The position numbers and the translations under genes were made by a program. A DNA stretch of 64,000 bases from the NCBI GenBank assembly GCA_004802725.1, contig SGPM01000062.1:1-64000 (forward strand), given 5' to 3'. How positions within the stretch are numbered: the stretch's first letter is position 1; every line of letters begins with the position of its first letter. Under the pieces are notes generated by a model that was given only the letters and a program-made list of their open reading frames with translations, had not been told where the DNA came from and searched no databases. The DNA is from Antrodiella citrinella. Lineage: Eukaryota > Basidiomycota > Agaricomycetes > Polyporales > Steccherinaceae. This document shows, one piece after another, positions 48,208-59,640 of this stretch.

Positions 48208-49761
48208 GATGATTGGGTTGGAGCGGGCGACTAGGGAAGACTCGAGTATGAAATTGCGTTCCTCGAGACATAGCTGCTGCATATATAGCCTTCGGTGAGC
48301 GGCCACCACCCACGTAGCTGGCACTGAATGCGGCTGGCCATCACGCGCTAGATTGCATATCGGAAGTAGAAGTTTTCACGAGCGACCAGACCCGACATCA
48401 TTTGAGTTCCATTCTTCGTCGTGTTGCTGTCATGGCTCGGCCTCTCACCGAACGGCATACAATGCAACGTTTAACGTTTAATCCCGCTAGAGCGCAAACA
48501 CTGTTTCAGAAGTTGGAACCACATACCGTTCTTGTCATGATCATAACCAGGCAGGATCCACCGTTACCTAGCCTAATCGGGAACACCCGCGCCTCGATCG
48601 TTGGACAAAAAGACCGGCGGCTCTGAGTCCGCGCAGGCCTTCTTGTATTCTTCGTCGCAAAGTCCTGCAAAGTCCTCACACTCGAGACATGAACGAGACT
48701 ATGGCAGTACGTATTATCCCAGCACCTCTCGAGCGGGTAAACACGTGGATCGGCTTCCGTCTTGATATAGCTTTGAAATTTGAAAGCTTGATATATTCCG
48801 AGTCGGCCAAGCTGAGCAGTGCCAGGCTGCCAGCAATGTTGTCCTCCCGACATCAAGTATTATTATAAATTTCGGGGTGATTCGGGCGACCGCTCGGGCA
48901 CGAGATAGACGGCAATCAGGTCACATCTACGAATGTGCGGGATGTCAATGAGCAGCGTACTACTAGCACAGTATTTGCGTCAAACGTACTTGGAAGTCGG
49001 TGATTCAAGAGGCAAGAGCGCCGCCACCGGCACTAGCCGCTTCGGAAGCAAAAACGCTCTAGTCAGCGGCGACACGTGAAGGATTGAAGACTTGCCAAGT
49101 GTCGAGTCTCGACGAAGTAGACCTGGATAAAGAGTAGCACACAGAAGATATGACCAGGTCTCATTCAATCGTGCAAGGAACGTCCGAAAAAGAGTAGCAC
49201 TTACTTTTTTATGAGAGTCAGGGAACGTCCCTGGTATCCTACGTGGGGCGGAAAACAAAACGTGAGCAAACGGCGGCGAACAGTGGGTCCTTGTGGTCAG
49301 CGCAGTTCAAATGCACATCAGGCGTCGCATCTATGAGAGGCCACTCTTCCAGTATTCGCGACCCTGTAAATCCGACGATCTACAAAGCAGTCGCGTCCTC
49401 AGTGTAGTGTCGATCACGATCACAGTGTCGTTTGCGAAATTAAGTCTTCATGTCTTCAGGCCTCAGGGCCAAAAAGCCGATGCAGCCAAGTATAGACGGC
49501 CAAGCCAAGGCGGGGGGGTGGAAAAACCCGAAGTCCCTGTCGAAACATTGAGTTTACAGAAGGGTTGACTGGAAGACTTACCCCGAAGAGTCAGAACACC
49601 CTCCTTGTGAACGGTTGGTCAAAGAACCGAATCCACCAATAATCCAGGCGAGTCTTCTCAAACCCTCGACCTTCCTCGCGGGTCAAGTTTTTCCAGCCAT
49701 GAACCTGAAGCAGGGTTCTAGAATCGACAGTATCCGAGGAATAGGGGAGGACCACAGTAAG

Positions 49762-49794
49762 AACCAACCACTAAGCACTGCCTGGTGGTTGGTT
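49762..49794. repeat. Perfect inverted repeat, 10-bp stem
   Basis: AACCAACCAC at 49762-49771 and its reverse complement GTGGTTGGTT at 49785-49794 surround a 13-base loop. It may form a hairpin or be a binding site upstream of the candidate mobile unit. Confidence 0.6.
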
Positions 49795-49937
49795 ATACCG
49801 AAATTACCAACGACAGGCGTACTGCGATCAGGCCACGGTGGCGTGGAGGAAGTCCCAATCCCGTCGGAGAGAGGCCAAGGAGGCTTCTTAGCCATGGGAC
49901 ATGCGCGGCTAACCGGATCGGGGTCGAGCTGACTAAG

Positions 49938-49957
49938 CGCCTGTCCCGGGACAGGCG
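49938..49957. repeat. 20-bp perfect GC-rich palindrome
   Basis: Each half is CGCCTGTCCC and its reverse complement GGGACAGGCG, with no spacer. It lies 395 bases before the start codon of the unrecognised gene at 50353. Confidence 0.65.
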
Positions 49958-50352
49958 ATCGGATCACGTGGGCGACGCGTCGTCGGAACGCGACTCGAAC
50001 AGGCGGTTCCGTTGTGAACCCGCCGCATTCGTCGCTCCCGCCGTTTTCGGACGAAATTCGACCACACAGGGGTCGCTCGGCGGCGCTGTGACCGTGACAG
50101 CGCGGCGCGGATGGCCTTTTCGAGGCTGAGGATGTCGGCGAGTGACAGCAGGTCGCCGCGATGGTCACTAGCGCCGCCGTACGAGTCGAAGTAGCACACC
50201 GCCACACGTGGCTGTGCAATGTAGCGACGCGTTCGTAGAGTACATTTAGATGTAGAAATAACTGACTACAATGGCTGCGTGCAGGTATAGCAAGTGAATT
50301 CGCAATAAACACGACAGTGTTCTCTCGCTGGTGGCTGAGAGAGCTATGGAAC

Positions 50353-52308
50353 ATGAACAGGGGTAGCGGCGGAAGTCAAGATTTGGACGCGACCGACTTG
50401 TCGGCTGTTGCTTCCGCCACGCCCGCCGCTTCCCTGGAACCCCTCTCCGCACCCACAACTACGACGCCAGCGTGTTCAGACGTTGCAACCTCCCACTCGC
50501 ACACTCCAGATCTCCCTGCTCATATACATTCCGACGCTGCACACGCGCAGCTCGTCAACTACCTTACACTACAAGAACAGTATCTACAAATCATATCAGT
50601 TGATCCCACCCCTGACATGGCTGTCATCACTGCAGCCTCTTCGGAGCCCCAACCACCAACAAACCTTACACCCGAGAGCCTTCTCCGTGCAAAAGGTTCT
50701 GAATTGGGGCAGTGGATTGATCTCGCAAACAAGGCCGCACAGGAGAAAGCCGGAAACAAGAAGAAGGTACTCATCAAGACGGGAAAGGTCGAATCTCTAC
50801 GTTCGCGCCTCGCCGATTACTACGGCTTCGTCCTGGCAGCTGCTAGTGGTACGGATAACACGGGAGTCATCGTCGCCGGTGGTGGTAGTCATTCTCAGTC
50901 AGCCGGAACGCAGGTCGGCGGCACCAGCTCGACCACATCCATTGCATCTACCAACCACGAAATCCGGATTCGGCAATGGGCGTACTTGCGCACACTGTGC
51001 GATCGATGGCGAGAGGCAGAGAGGACTCCAGGTCAGGAGTTGATCCTCGTGAAGAACCCGTTGCCAGGTATGTTTCAAATTGACATATCTAATTAGTCGT
51101 CATGAAATCTAATCTACCTCCAGGTCATTTCAACAGTCTCGCTCGTCACCCGGTCCCTGCCGCACGAGTAGCTCAACTTGCCCCTCGCATGATCCAACCT
51201 GCAGAGCTGCCTGCTCAGAGTCTTACAGGCGACCCATTGAAGGCGGCACTGCAGGACGCGGCTGTCCGAGGTGGCGTACAAACACTCCATATGCTGGCCA
51301 CTCTATTCCCAGGAACCTTTCCTCTGTCTTCCGCATCAACATCCCGGTTGGCGCAGTCTCAGACGTCCGAGTTGTTGCAACCAAGTACAAGCAATACTCA
51401 GCTTGCACTCGTGAATCAACCTGGTGGTTCTGTGGTGAGCCCAGTGTTTTCATGATGAATGATGCCAGTACTCACGCACATAATAGCCCCATCATGCAGC
51501 CAGCTACCACTACGAGCCAATCGGGTCTCCTGCACGTCCATATCTCGCTCCCACACAGAGTCATGATCGTGATCTCACCATGGTCCATGTGCCGGCTCAG
51601 CCTCTCATCACCCCTCCAAGCCCTCCAGTCCCACGGCAGCAGTCTGAGCAGTCCCACAGTCTGATTCCAGCATCAGTCGGTATCGGCGCACCCGGTCGAA
51701 ACACCCCCAACGCCCACCATGCAAGTAGCCGTCGCACAGTGACGTTGAGTGTACTGGAAAGCTGCCAACCCGAGGCCGTCATTCGCAGCCTGCAAAAGGC
51801 ATCCGGTCTTCGGGATGTTATCAGACAGATGAAGAACGGCGAGGTTCAGGCCTACCGTGCCCGCTATGGTCCATCCAGTCAAGGGGAGGGCGGCTCAGTT
51901 GCTCGAGCGCACAAGGACTGGAACACGCTCAACGTGACGATCACGCGCCGCGAGCGCATCTATCGAGAGTTTCTGACGGAGTTCAAAGGCGACGAGGACC
52001 GATTCTTCAAGTTTTTCACCGTCGATTTGGACGACGAAAGCAACGGTTCCAGCAGCTCAGCCCGAAAACGCAAACACAAATCGCCGGACGTGGAACAGCT
52101 ACGTCCCTTGCGGCTCGTCGCGGAGGCGATCCCGCATGTGAACCGAGATATCGAGGTGGAGAAGGCGCGTTCGCTGTATCGTGATCCTAACACTGCAGAG
52201 TTCTCGCATGAGTTATGGGAGAAGAAGTGGGAGGGTTGCAACAAATGGGAGGTATGGCGTGAATTGGGTAAGGAGGTATACAGAAAGAGCGCGACAACTG
52301 CGTCATAG
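50353..52308 (+). CDS. Unrecognised protein gene paired with the tyrosine recombinase
   Basis: ATG 50353 gives MNRGSGGSQDLDATDLSAV; the longer frame opens with GTG. Two introns (about 51068-51123 and 51437-51490) join three coding blocks. The N-terminal half is Thr/Ser/Pro-rich with a helical patch (AQLVNYLTLQEQYLQII) and LRTLCDRWREAERTPG. The C-terminal half has CQPEAVIRSLQKASGLRDVI, NTLNVTITRRERIYREFLTE, a likely nuclear signal (ARKRKHK), and ends KKWEGCNKWEVWRELG, then YRKSATTAS, stop at 52308. I know no family for it. Convergence on the recombinase suggests a partner gene, perhaps a DNA-binding factor, but that is inference. Confidence 0.6.
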
Positions 52309-52524
52309 GCTCGCCACTTCGACTACACCTTGGACGCTACAGCTCGGACTTCTAGTACAAGACTCTACTATCTACTAATCTTACCTTCACCTCTTACTTG
52401 ATTGCTCACTTTCTCATCTTGGGACCTCAACAAGACTCATATATTAAAGGTCATCTCAGAGCTAATGAAAAACAGATATCTCTAGCCTAGTAATAGAATG
52501 TGCTGATGGGTACTAGCTGCTACC

Positions 52525-54201
52525 TCAATTGAGGGTCTTCGGAAGGTTGCGGTCGTAGTGCGCCATGTACTCGTGGTTGTCGGTGGGCGAGTAGAAGTAC
52601 CGATACATGGTGACAGCCTCCAGCTGCGTCCATCCACCCCACGCAGCGATCTCCGAGACATTCCAGCCACGATGGTGAACGCGGTACTGGCATCCACCGC
52701 GGCGGAAGGAGTGGGTGCCGTAGACGGCCCACGAGCTGTATCCAAGAGCTTGGAGGTCGGCCATCAGCGCGCGATGCACGACACTCGTTGTCTAAAGGAA
52801 GGGGATCAGTAAGTTGTTGGAGGTCACGGTGTCAGGTCACGTACCAATGCATGCCCCGGCTCAATGTTGCCTCTGCGGTCGACGTACACGAAGAGGGGGC
52901 CGGTGGGGTCTACCGACGGACCGAAGAGGTCAGCGAGAAGGCAGAAGATGCGCTTGGGGCAAATCTTCGGCATCTCGTCGTTTGCGCATAAGACCCATGA
53001 GTGGCCTTCCCCATTTTGCTGAGTCTTGCGCGGGCCAACAGAGATCTTCGTGTTCTCGTCTACACATACATGTCAGTCACCAGAGGTAAGAAACATCAAG
53101 ACATAAGACGTACCATCACCGGGTATGTTCTCTACGCCCTCATGTGCGATCTTCAAGGCCTCGTCCATACGGAGGACCATGAGGAAGGCCACTAGGTAGA
53201 CAGCCTGCAGATGCAACATATGTCAGGTACAGCAAAGCAACATAATCATACCCACTTACATAACGCATGACACCCCATCGCCGCTCGGCGTGTGTCTGAT
53301 TGTCACGGAAGCAGTGATCGTACAACCTGAGCATGTCGTCGAGGCTCAAGGCACGTGCCGACTTCGACACTTCACCCATCCTCGCCTTTGTCTTCTCCAA
53401 GCCAATCATGTATTCAGCGACCGCACGAGCACGAGTGGGAAGACCATGCCTGATAAGCAGGACCATGTGAGATGTGATGCATATTCACCACCAGACAACA
53501 GACTTACCAGACATCAGTGACTGGGTCCTGTATCCACTCTGTGGTGCGTTCATTGCGGCGGCTCGGGATAGAGCGATACCACATCGTCAACGCGGCGCGC
53601 GTCGACACGGCAGTGGAAAACTAGGAAGGAGATGAATCAGTCAGTTACACTGGCGCTGGTGAAACAGAAGATGATATAATAACTGACTTTGCGACCTTCG
53701 AATCCGTCCTCCTTGCGCCCGCACTTGTGCGTGATGAAGGACCGTATGTCGTACGGAGTCTGTGAGGTGACGGCGAGGGGGTCCCAGTTAGGGTTGATCT
53801 TGCGATGGTACAGGATGAAAGCCCTGATGATGCTGCGGGAAAGACGTGTTAGCGTGGCACACACACAACGGCCTGTCTCCACATACCGAGTATGACCGTT
53901 ACGAGTGCCCTGCGTAATGTACGCTTTCGCCATCTCGGCCGCATAGAGGGCAGCAGGGGTGGTATCGTCCTCCGGGAAGTCCTCCAGACTGGACTGGACC
54001 AGCCCCTCAATCATCTCCTCGTACCCATCTACCCCATCTTCCTCTGCATTGTCTTCCAGGAACTGCCTCACCTCCTCATTCACAATCTGGCATGACTTCA
54101 GCATCTGTAGGACGGACACAGACCATGAAAAAACGTACATCTTGCGCTGAGATTTCGATAGTGTCCATGCTAGGTGCGGGGGGTAGAACAACAGTGGACA
54201 T
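52525..54201 (-). CDS. Tyrosine recombinase (phage-integrase fold), Crypton-like
   Basis: Start MSTVVLPPAPSMDTIEIS at 54201. The N-terminal domain is helical, with MLKSCQIVNEEVRQFL, SIIRAFILYHRKINPNWDPL and SFITHKCGRKEDGFEGRK. The catalytic domain has Arg1 in AFLMVLRMDEALKI, a beta-hairpin Lys in ISVGPRKTQQNGEGHS, HxxR in GTHSFRRGGCQYRV, Trp in AAWGGWTQ, and the likely nucleophile Tyr in TMYRYFYS. The protein ends NLPKTLN, stop 52525-52527. All reading frames join across about seven short introns and no stop interrupts them, so it is not obviously a relic. It matches the YR group found in Cryptons and related fungal proteins. It converges on the unknown gene at 50353-52308. Confidence 0.85.
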
Positions 54202-55409
54202 GGTGGCTAAGACAAAGACGTGAGTAAAGGGGTTAAGACAGAGAGAGGAGTTTATATACCTGCCACGTATGGGCATCCGCGTCGGTTGGATTTGGGCTAC
54301 CCGCCGCCCATACCGCGCAGGGCCTGCAGACCAGTTTGCGTGTTGGTCAATTACAATCCCTTTGCGTAAGAGGAACGACGGCCAGGGTGCGTGAGGTGCT
54401 GGCCATGATCGAGGAAGTGGAGGAGAGAGACGAGAAGAGAGGGAGAGAGAGAGAAATGAGGTGATGGGGAGTAGAAGAGAGGGCCAATGTTGACGTGTTG
54501 GTAGCCGGCAAAAGATGTGCTGGCAGGCAGCAGGTGATGAATCGGGATGCGGGGTATATGGCTGGCGAGATGAGGGATCTGGGATGTCCCATGAAGAGCA
54601 GGAATTGGATTCGCTGCTGGGACATACTGCCAGTGGGAGCTCCTGCGAGAAAAGGTGTGTCCCATGAAGAACTGAGGTCGTTCTCATTGCTGGGACATGC
54701 GGAAAATGCCGTCAATGATGGCGGAGCTCGTTAGCGAGCACAAGAGACTGCGGACGCCGATGGTACTTACGTCTGAGACGGGGTACGACCTCCGTTCACC
54801 CTCCCCTCGACTATCACCGCCCCTATACTCCCATACTCTGTCTGCCCCCTCCTCTTCCTGCTTCAGCGGCCCCCTGGAAGTGTCGAAAGGTGGTCGGGAT
54901 TGTCGGTCGTATCGCGAAGCAAGACGGATGGAGCCAAACGCACGATGCGCTGGCAACATACACAGTGAGTACGCCCTCTCGCGTCCGGCGCCTGCGCGCT
55001 TTGTGTCTGCCGCGGCGCACGTGGCAGAGCCTGGCGGGGGCAGATCCGCATCCGGCAATGCCGCGCTCACGTCAGCTCGGCTTTCGCCGTGAGCATGTCC
55101 CAGGGCGTTCTAAGGGTTGCATTGTAGTAGTGTATACACAAGAGAACCAAGGTCCAAGAGAAATATATCACAGCGTCGAGACTGAAAACGACTATGAAGC
55201 TGAGAACGAAGACATGCGGGGTGCGCCGGGAAAGATCGAGGGCACAGGATGACGCATAAGAGATCGACTGAATTCAGCGCCTAGCCGTTCTTGGCCAGCA
55301 ACGTTCATAAAGGATGAGGCCTCCCCTGGGCCTGCTCTAACTCCAGCCCCTCCTCTCTTCCACCACCCTCTCTCCGTCTCTGACGATAGCGACGCCCTCA
55401 CGCACGTCC
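54202..55409. other. Intergenic: recombinase promoter and transporter promoter
   Basis: About 1.2 kb without a gene I can support. It contains a run of purines near 54410-54480 and the repeat array at 54584-54698. Confidence 0.4.
54584..54698. repeat. Two tandem units, each bounded by an inverted repeat
   Basis: Unit 1 (54584-54625) runs from ATGTCCCATGAAGA to GCTGGGACAT. Unit 2 (54657-54698) has nearly the same ends around a different centre. The period is 73 bases. In unit 1 the flanks are a perfect 8-bp inverted repeat (ATGTCCCA/TGGGACAT). It lies about 385-500 bases upstream of the recombinase start. Confidence 0.6.
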
Positions 55410-57795
55410 ATGACTATTGAAGGAACGATGAGCGGAACACCTGTGGGACCCTTGTTGACGACTGTATTCGAGGTGCGTAGGGTATTCACTGATTCGTGAC
55501 ACCCCTTCTGAACAAATTACACAGTCCATTCTTGAAGTTTTCTTGCTATGTGTTGCGGGATATATTCTTGCGCGTAAAGGCGTGCTGGACCGCCCCACGC
55601 AGAAGGTATACACCTCTGTTCTCACCCACTCCATGTCGCCTGACTCCTAGGTCGCGCTGCAGCAACTCAACAGACTGAATGTCTCGCTTTTCACCCCATC
55701 ACTGCTGTTCTCCAAGGTTGCCTTCTTCTTGTCTCCAGGTGTGTTGCTTCGTCATATATGGTCAGGGGGTGGGGTGCCCGTGCGAATGAGGGGAGGACGT
55801 GGAGAGCAGTGCGCTGTGCGGCCCTGTATCAGCGCCGTACGTCTGTCTGTTGCAGGTCGCACGGGTAATGTCTGGGCGATGACGGATACCAAGCAAAAGC
55901 GCGACAAACGACGAGCTCGTGTTGAAGAGCCATGACGACCCTCTGTTTTGAGTCCACATTATCGTCGGGCCGGATTTGGGCTCTCTCAAGTTTGGAGGAC
56001 CAGATGCTGCTTCTGAACAAGTTGCAGACCTGTCATTTTAACGAACAGCGCTTCTGTAGATCTCTTAGATTTCTTCGATCACGAATATCACGTTCATCTC
56101 CAACGGGCATCCACTCTACGTCGTCTGACTCTTTCTGATAATATTCGTCTTCACAGCCAAACTACGAGAATTATGGATCATCCCTATTTTCTTCATCGTC
56201 ACTACTGCGGTGTCGATGTCCGTCGCGTTCCTGTTGAGCTGGACATTCCGATTGAAGAGGTCGCAGAGGTCCGTTATCCCGCTTACGACGTCAGTCATAT
56301 CTGAATTCATGCTGACCCTTTTCCAGGAGCTTCGCCATTGCTGCGTCAATGTTCATGAACTCCAATTCTCTACCAATTGCGTTGATGCAAAGTCTAGTGG
56401 TGACAGTTCCTGGGCTGAAGTGGGGGGACGACGACAACAACAACGCTATGGTTGGTCGAGCCCTGACTTATCTCGTACTCTATTCTACTCTCGGGATGAT
56501 CGTAAGTTGTCTCAGAATCACTGTATTTCTTTTCACCAACACGTCCATAGGTCCGCTGGAGTTACGGTGTTCGCCTTCTCTCCCACGCTGACTCCGAACC
56601 GACACCAACGTCTGAAGCACAAAATCCTGAGGATCCGCTATTGGACCGAGAAGAGACTGCATTCCCGCCTTCTTTGGAGGAACAGAATGCTCTACGCCAG
56701 GGTCGTACAAAGTCATCCGGTTCTTCATCGAACGACGAAGATGACATGCCGAGTATCACGGTACAAGACACCAGTCGCTCGAGTTCCTCGTATCTTGAGC
56801 CAAGCAAGGTATTCTACTCGTTCCCCAATTCACCCTACCCCTCTGCCCAACGCCTTCCTCCCGCGGAGTCATCACAAACAGATATTGCGCGTGAATCCGA
56901 CGACGATGACCTCCTCGAGATACCAGCGCGCAGACACATCACCGAGCCGAGCTCATCACTCTGGCAGTCGCGCCACCGCAGGGTTCGCAGACGAATTCAG
57001 ACAACGTTGAAGAAGTTCAACGAGTTCATGACAGCCCCGCTATGGGCTGCGCTGGCGTCGCTAGTCGTGGCGTGTATCCAGCCGTTGCAGCATGTGCTTG
57101 AAGACCATGTGCAGCCAATCAAGGGAGCGCTGACCCAAGCTGGAAACGTCTCTATCCCACTCACCCTCGTTGTCCTCGGCGCGTACTTTTACAGCCCACC
57201 GGACCCCAACGATAACAAACCCCTCCCTTCACATGAACGAAGAAGCGCGAGCAGGAGCACGACGATGTCCCAGGTGTCGTTGGTGGACAGTGTCAGGGAC
57301 ATGTTCAGGATGAAACGCCGGAATCGGAGCTCGATGTCGAGGTCTGACGACCAGGAAAAGAGACCTGGAGAGACGAAGACTGTGGTCATTGCGGTTGTGT
57401 CGAGGATGATCATCACGCCGCTGCTACTCTTGCCCATGATGGCTCTGTCGATGAGGTTCAATCTGCAGGATGTGTTTGAAGAGTGAGTAGCTTTCTTTTG
57501 TTCATTCTATGTGTATATGAGATTGACGATGTGTCTTTTCTTAGCCCTGTTTTCGTCGTGTCGAATGTCCTTCTCTTTGCTTCACCACCGGCTTTGACGC
57601 TTGCACAAGTTCGTGGCCCTCTTCCCTGTAAATGTCTCGTTCATTACTCACCTATATCGATAGATCACACAAGCAGCCTCTGGCGACGCTTTCGAACGCC
57701 TCATCAGTCGGACCATCTTCTGGTCGTATTGTGTCGTTACACCACCCTCTACCATCATCTTCGTCGTTATCGGTCTGATCCTTTCCAAGCTCTAA
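55410..57795 (+). CDS. Auxin-efflux-carrier (AEC) family membrane transporter
   Basis: Start MTIEGTMSGTPVGPLLTTVFE at 55410. Short exons give the first five helices (FLLCVAGYILARKGVLDR, LQQLNRLNVSLFTPSLLFSK, LWIIPIFFIVTTAVSMSVAF). The motif SFAIAASMFMNSNSLPIALM and RALTYLVLYSTLG follow. A large cytosolic Ser/Asp/Glu-rich loop (about 56560-57000) precedes the second helix bundle: FMTAPLWAALASLVVACIQP, SIPLTLVVLGAYFYSP, VVIAVVSRMIITPLLLLPM. The end is STIIFVVIGLILSKL, stop 57793-57795. The two five-helix halves around a hydrophilic loop are the AEC/PIN-like pattern; fungal members sit in the ER or plasma membrane, with mostly unknown substrates. Confidence 0.9.
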
Positions 57796-58540
57796 CCCTC
57801 CGCACTTTCAATATCCTCTCGTCTGCATCTTCACACACGGCTTCTTCCCGAATCCTCACAACTATTCTTTCAAATATTTCCTTACGCAAGCAGTGGTATA
57901 TTCCAACAATTATAATCCTGCGTCCGTCCATCTCATTCATATATTTCTTGTTCGTGTTTCCGCGTCATTTGATTCATATAGACTGTTCTGTAGCGACATA
58001 GCATCATATCTCCCTCTCATGTCCATCTCTCTTGGTTTATCTTGTCCTAGTTGGGAAGCGGAATATACAAGGTCCCTTGTGCTCGTCTACGCCGTCGAAT
58101 GTGGCGTCCGAACTGCTTGAACTACTGGATGATTGTTCACGATAGCTTCTCCGTGCCACACATCGACCATAGTAGATTGACGAGCGCCTATGTGTAATAA
58201 TCAGCAGCTGCTTGAAAAAGCCTTGACGGATTGACATGTTGACATTCAACAACTCACCGGTCAGACTCTAAGTCAAAAGCTTTCACCAGTCTTTACTAGA
58301 TTTATACTCTCCGAAAGTCCCATTTGTGAAGTACGCTGCGCTCTGTTATTCGTGGTCAAGGATTTATGGACCAATACCCTCTAATAAGGAACGATTGTCT
58401 TCCGCACCGAGGTCAGCCAAGGAGACTAATCAATACCGTCTTTACGATGCCCACGCACCAGCGCGCAGCGACATCTTGCTTCTACACACGGTCGCTGGAG
58501 CTCGTTGCTGCTCGCTGGCTTGAGCAGAACAAACACGCAG
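57796..58540. other. Intergenic: transporter 3' region
   Basis: About 745 bases, pyrimidine-rich at first. Short frames only. No feature recognised. Confidence 0.4.
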
Positions 58541-59077
58541 ATGCCTTCACTGAACATCAGCACTATCGCGATCATTTCGGCGGGTGGCGTCGTCCTTCTC
58601 ATGCTCGCCTACACCATCCTCCAACGCATCTTCCGCCCTACCAGCCCTCCTCCTACGTTCACCCCACGATTGGGTCGATACACGCACTCGAAGGAGCTGG
58701 TTCAGGAGAAACCCACGTTGGTGGATGTGTGCTTAAACACGAAGTGGTGGGGTGACGGCGACGGAGAGGGTTGGGGGAAAGTAATGGTACGTCCTCATGT
58801 CTGTCTGAGCTGTTCGGAGTCCAGTAATCGATTACTGAAGGTTGCGCAGCCGCTTAGTGTGAGGATGGATACCCCCATACCATCGTCAATATCACCACCC
58901 TCACCGCATTCGGCTTCCGTTCCGCCTCCCCCCGGCTCTACCGCCGCTCGACACGTCGTAGAGATCACTGTCCCAATCACTATGCCCTCACCTCATTACC
59001 ACGATAAACTTGATGGGTGGACGGGAGGAGGGCAGGAATACGCGTTGGGACTAACCCAGGTGCCGTTCCAAGGATGA
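58541..59077 (+). CDS. Small single-pass membrane protein, function unknown
   Basis: Start MPSLNISTIAIISAGGVVLL at 58541 with one transmembrane helix (IAIISAGGVVLLMLAYTIL). Then FRPTSPPPTFTPRLGRYTHS and VDVCLNTKWWGDGDGEGWGK. One intron (58787-58849) joins to PLSVRMDTPIPSS and a Ser/Pro-rich tail with HVVEITVPITMPSP, ending LTQVPFQG, stop 59075-59077. About 150 residues. The short anchor plus WW and PLSV motifs looks like a conserved basidiomycete orphan family, but I cannot name it. Confidence 0.6.
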   Translation: MPSLNISTIAIISAGGVVLLMLAYTILQRIFRPTSPPPTFTPRLGRYTHSKELVQEKPTLVDVCLNTKWWGDGDGEGWGKVMVRPHVCLSCSESSNRLLKVAQPLSVRMDTPIPSSISPPSPHSASVPPPPGSTAARHVVEITVPITMPSPHYHDKLDGWTGGGQEYALGLTQVPFQG

Positions 59078-59359
59078 TGGCACAGACGACGAAGACGCAG
59101 ACGTGTATAAACGTGTCTCGCTGTATGCTCTTTCTATCTTGTATCAATACCATGCTCTGTACGTTGATTATTTCAGATTTATCCTGGTCATTGAAAGGCT
59201 TGTCCGCAGGTGAACACTATACCAGGAGACACAAGGCGACCATGCTCCTGTGCCGTACGGTATGCTTGGTGCATATGCATTGTCCAGTGATTGAAGCTTT
59301 ATGGTTCGCTGAAGTCCGAAGTGTAATGATCCCTGCTGAAACGGAAGGTTATCGCCGGC

Positions 59360-59640
59360 AGTGACTGCGCAGATTGTGTACCGTACGCTCGCTTCTCGTT
59401 TTTTGCGACTACGTCGTCGACCTACTTGGCATCTTTGTTGTGCAGCAGCACACCAACTCCAGCTTGATCCATGTCAATCCACAGGCTTGGTGGTATGTCG
59501 TACATGATTATGAAGTTGAGGAGTCGAAAGAACGCGCGCTCGCAGACATCTCGCTGGCGTTGTTCGGGAATGGGCTGCGGCACGAGGACCTTCGCGCACA
59601 GACCGTCCAAGAACATTGACAAAGAAGGCAAAGAAGCACT
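59360..59640 (-). pseudogene. Fragment of a pogo/jerky-like DDE transposase
   Basis: The minus strand reads FIIMYDIPPSLWIDMDQAGV, then after an in-frame TAG, VDDVVAKNEKRAYG. These are the hallmarks around the first catalytic Asp (IPP..MDQTGV..QVDVVAKDEKRAYT) of DDE_1 transposases. Neither flanking domains nor the other catalytic acids are visible. This is a small dead fragment. Confidence 0.55.

Larger units (their letters stand above)
48208..50352. other. Gene-poor stretch upstream of the candidate mobile unit
   Basis: Over 2 kb without a gene I can support. The 223-codon minus-strand frame at 49683-50354 has no family resemblance. Two strong palindromic structures lie at 49762-49794 and 49938-49957. 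Confidence 0.45.
50353..54201. mobile_element. Candidate Crypton-like mobile unit: unknown partner gene plus tyrosine recombinase
   Basis: A convergent pair with 3' ends about 215 bases apart, one gene being a tyrosine recombinase with a full R..HxxR..W..Y set. Cryptons are eukaryotic transposons mobilised by such recombinases. The boundaries are not defined: no terminal repeats or target duplications were located, so these coordinates cover only the coding pair. The recombinase could also be domesticated. Confidence 0.45.

Noticed and set aside
49131..49205. Repeated AAAGAGTAGCAC-like words
   Set aside because: Two short copies without further structure; too weak to call a repeat family.
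49683..50354. 223-codon minus-strand open frame
   Set aside because: No resemblance to any family, and it sits in a GC-rich palindromic stretch overlapping the start of the plus-strand gene. Probably chance.
50353..54201. Starship-type giant element with a captain recombinase
   Set aside because: Starship captains are DUF3435 proteins of Pezizomycotina and sit at one end of a large cargo. Here the flanks are ordinary genes, no cargo boundary is visible, and the host is a basidiomycete.
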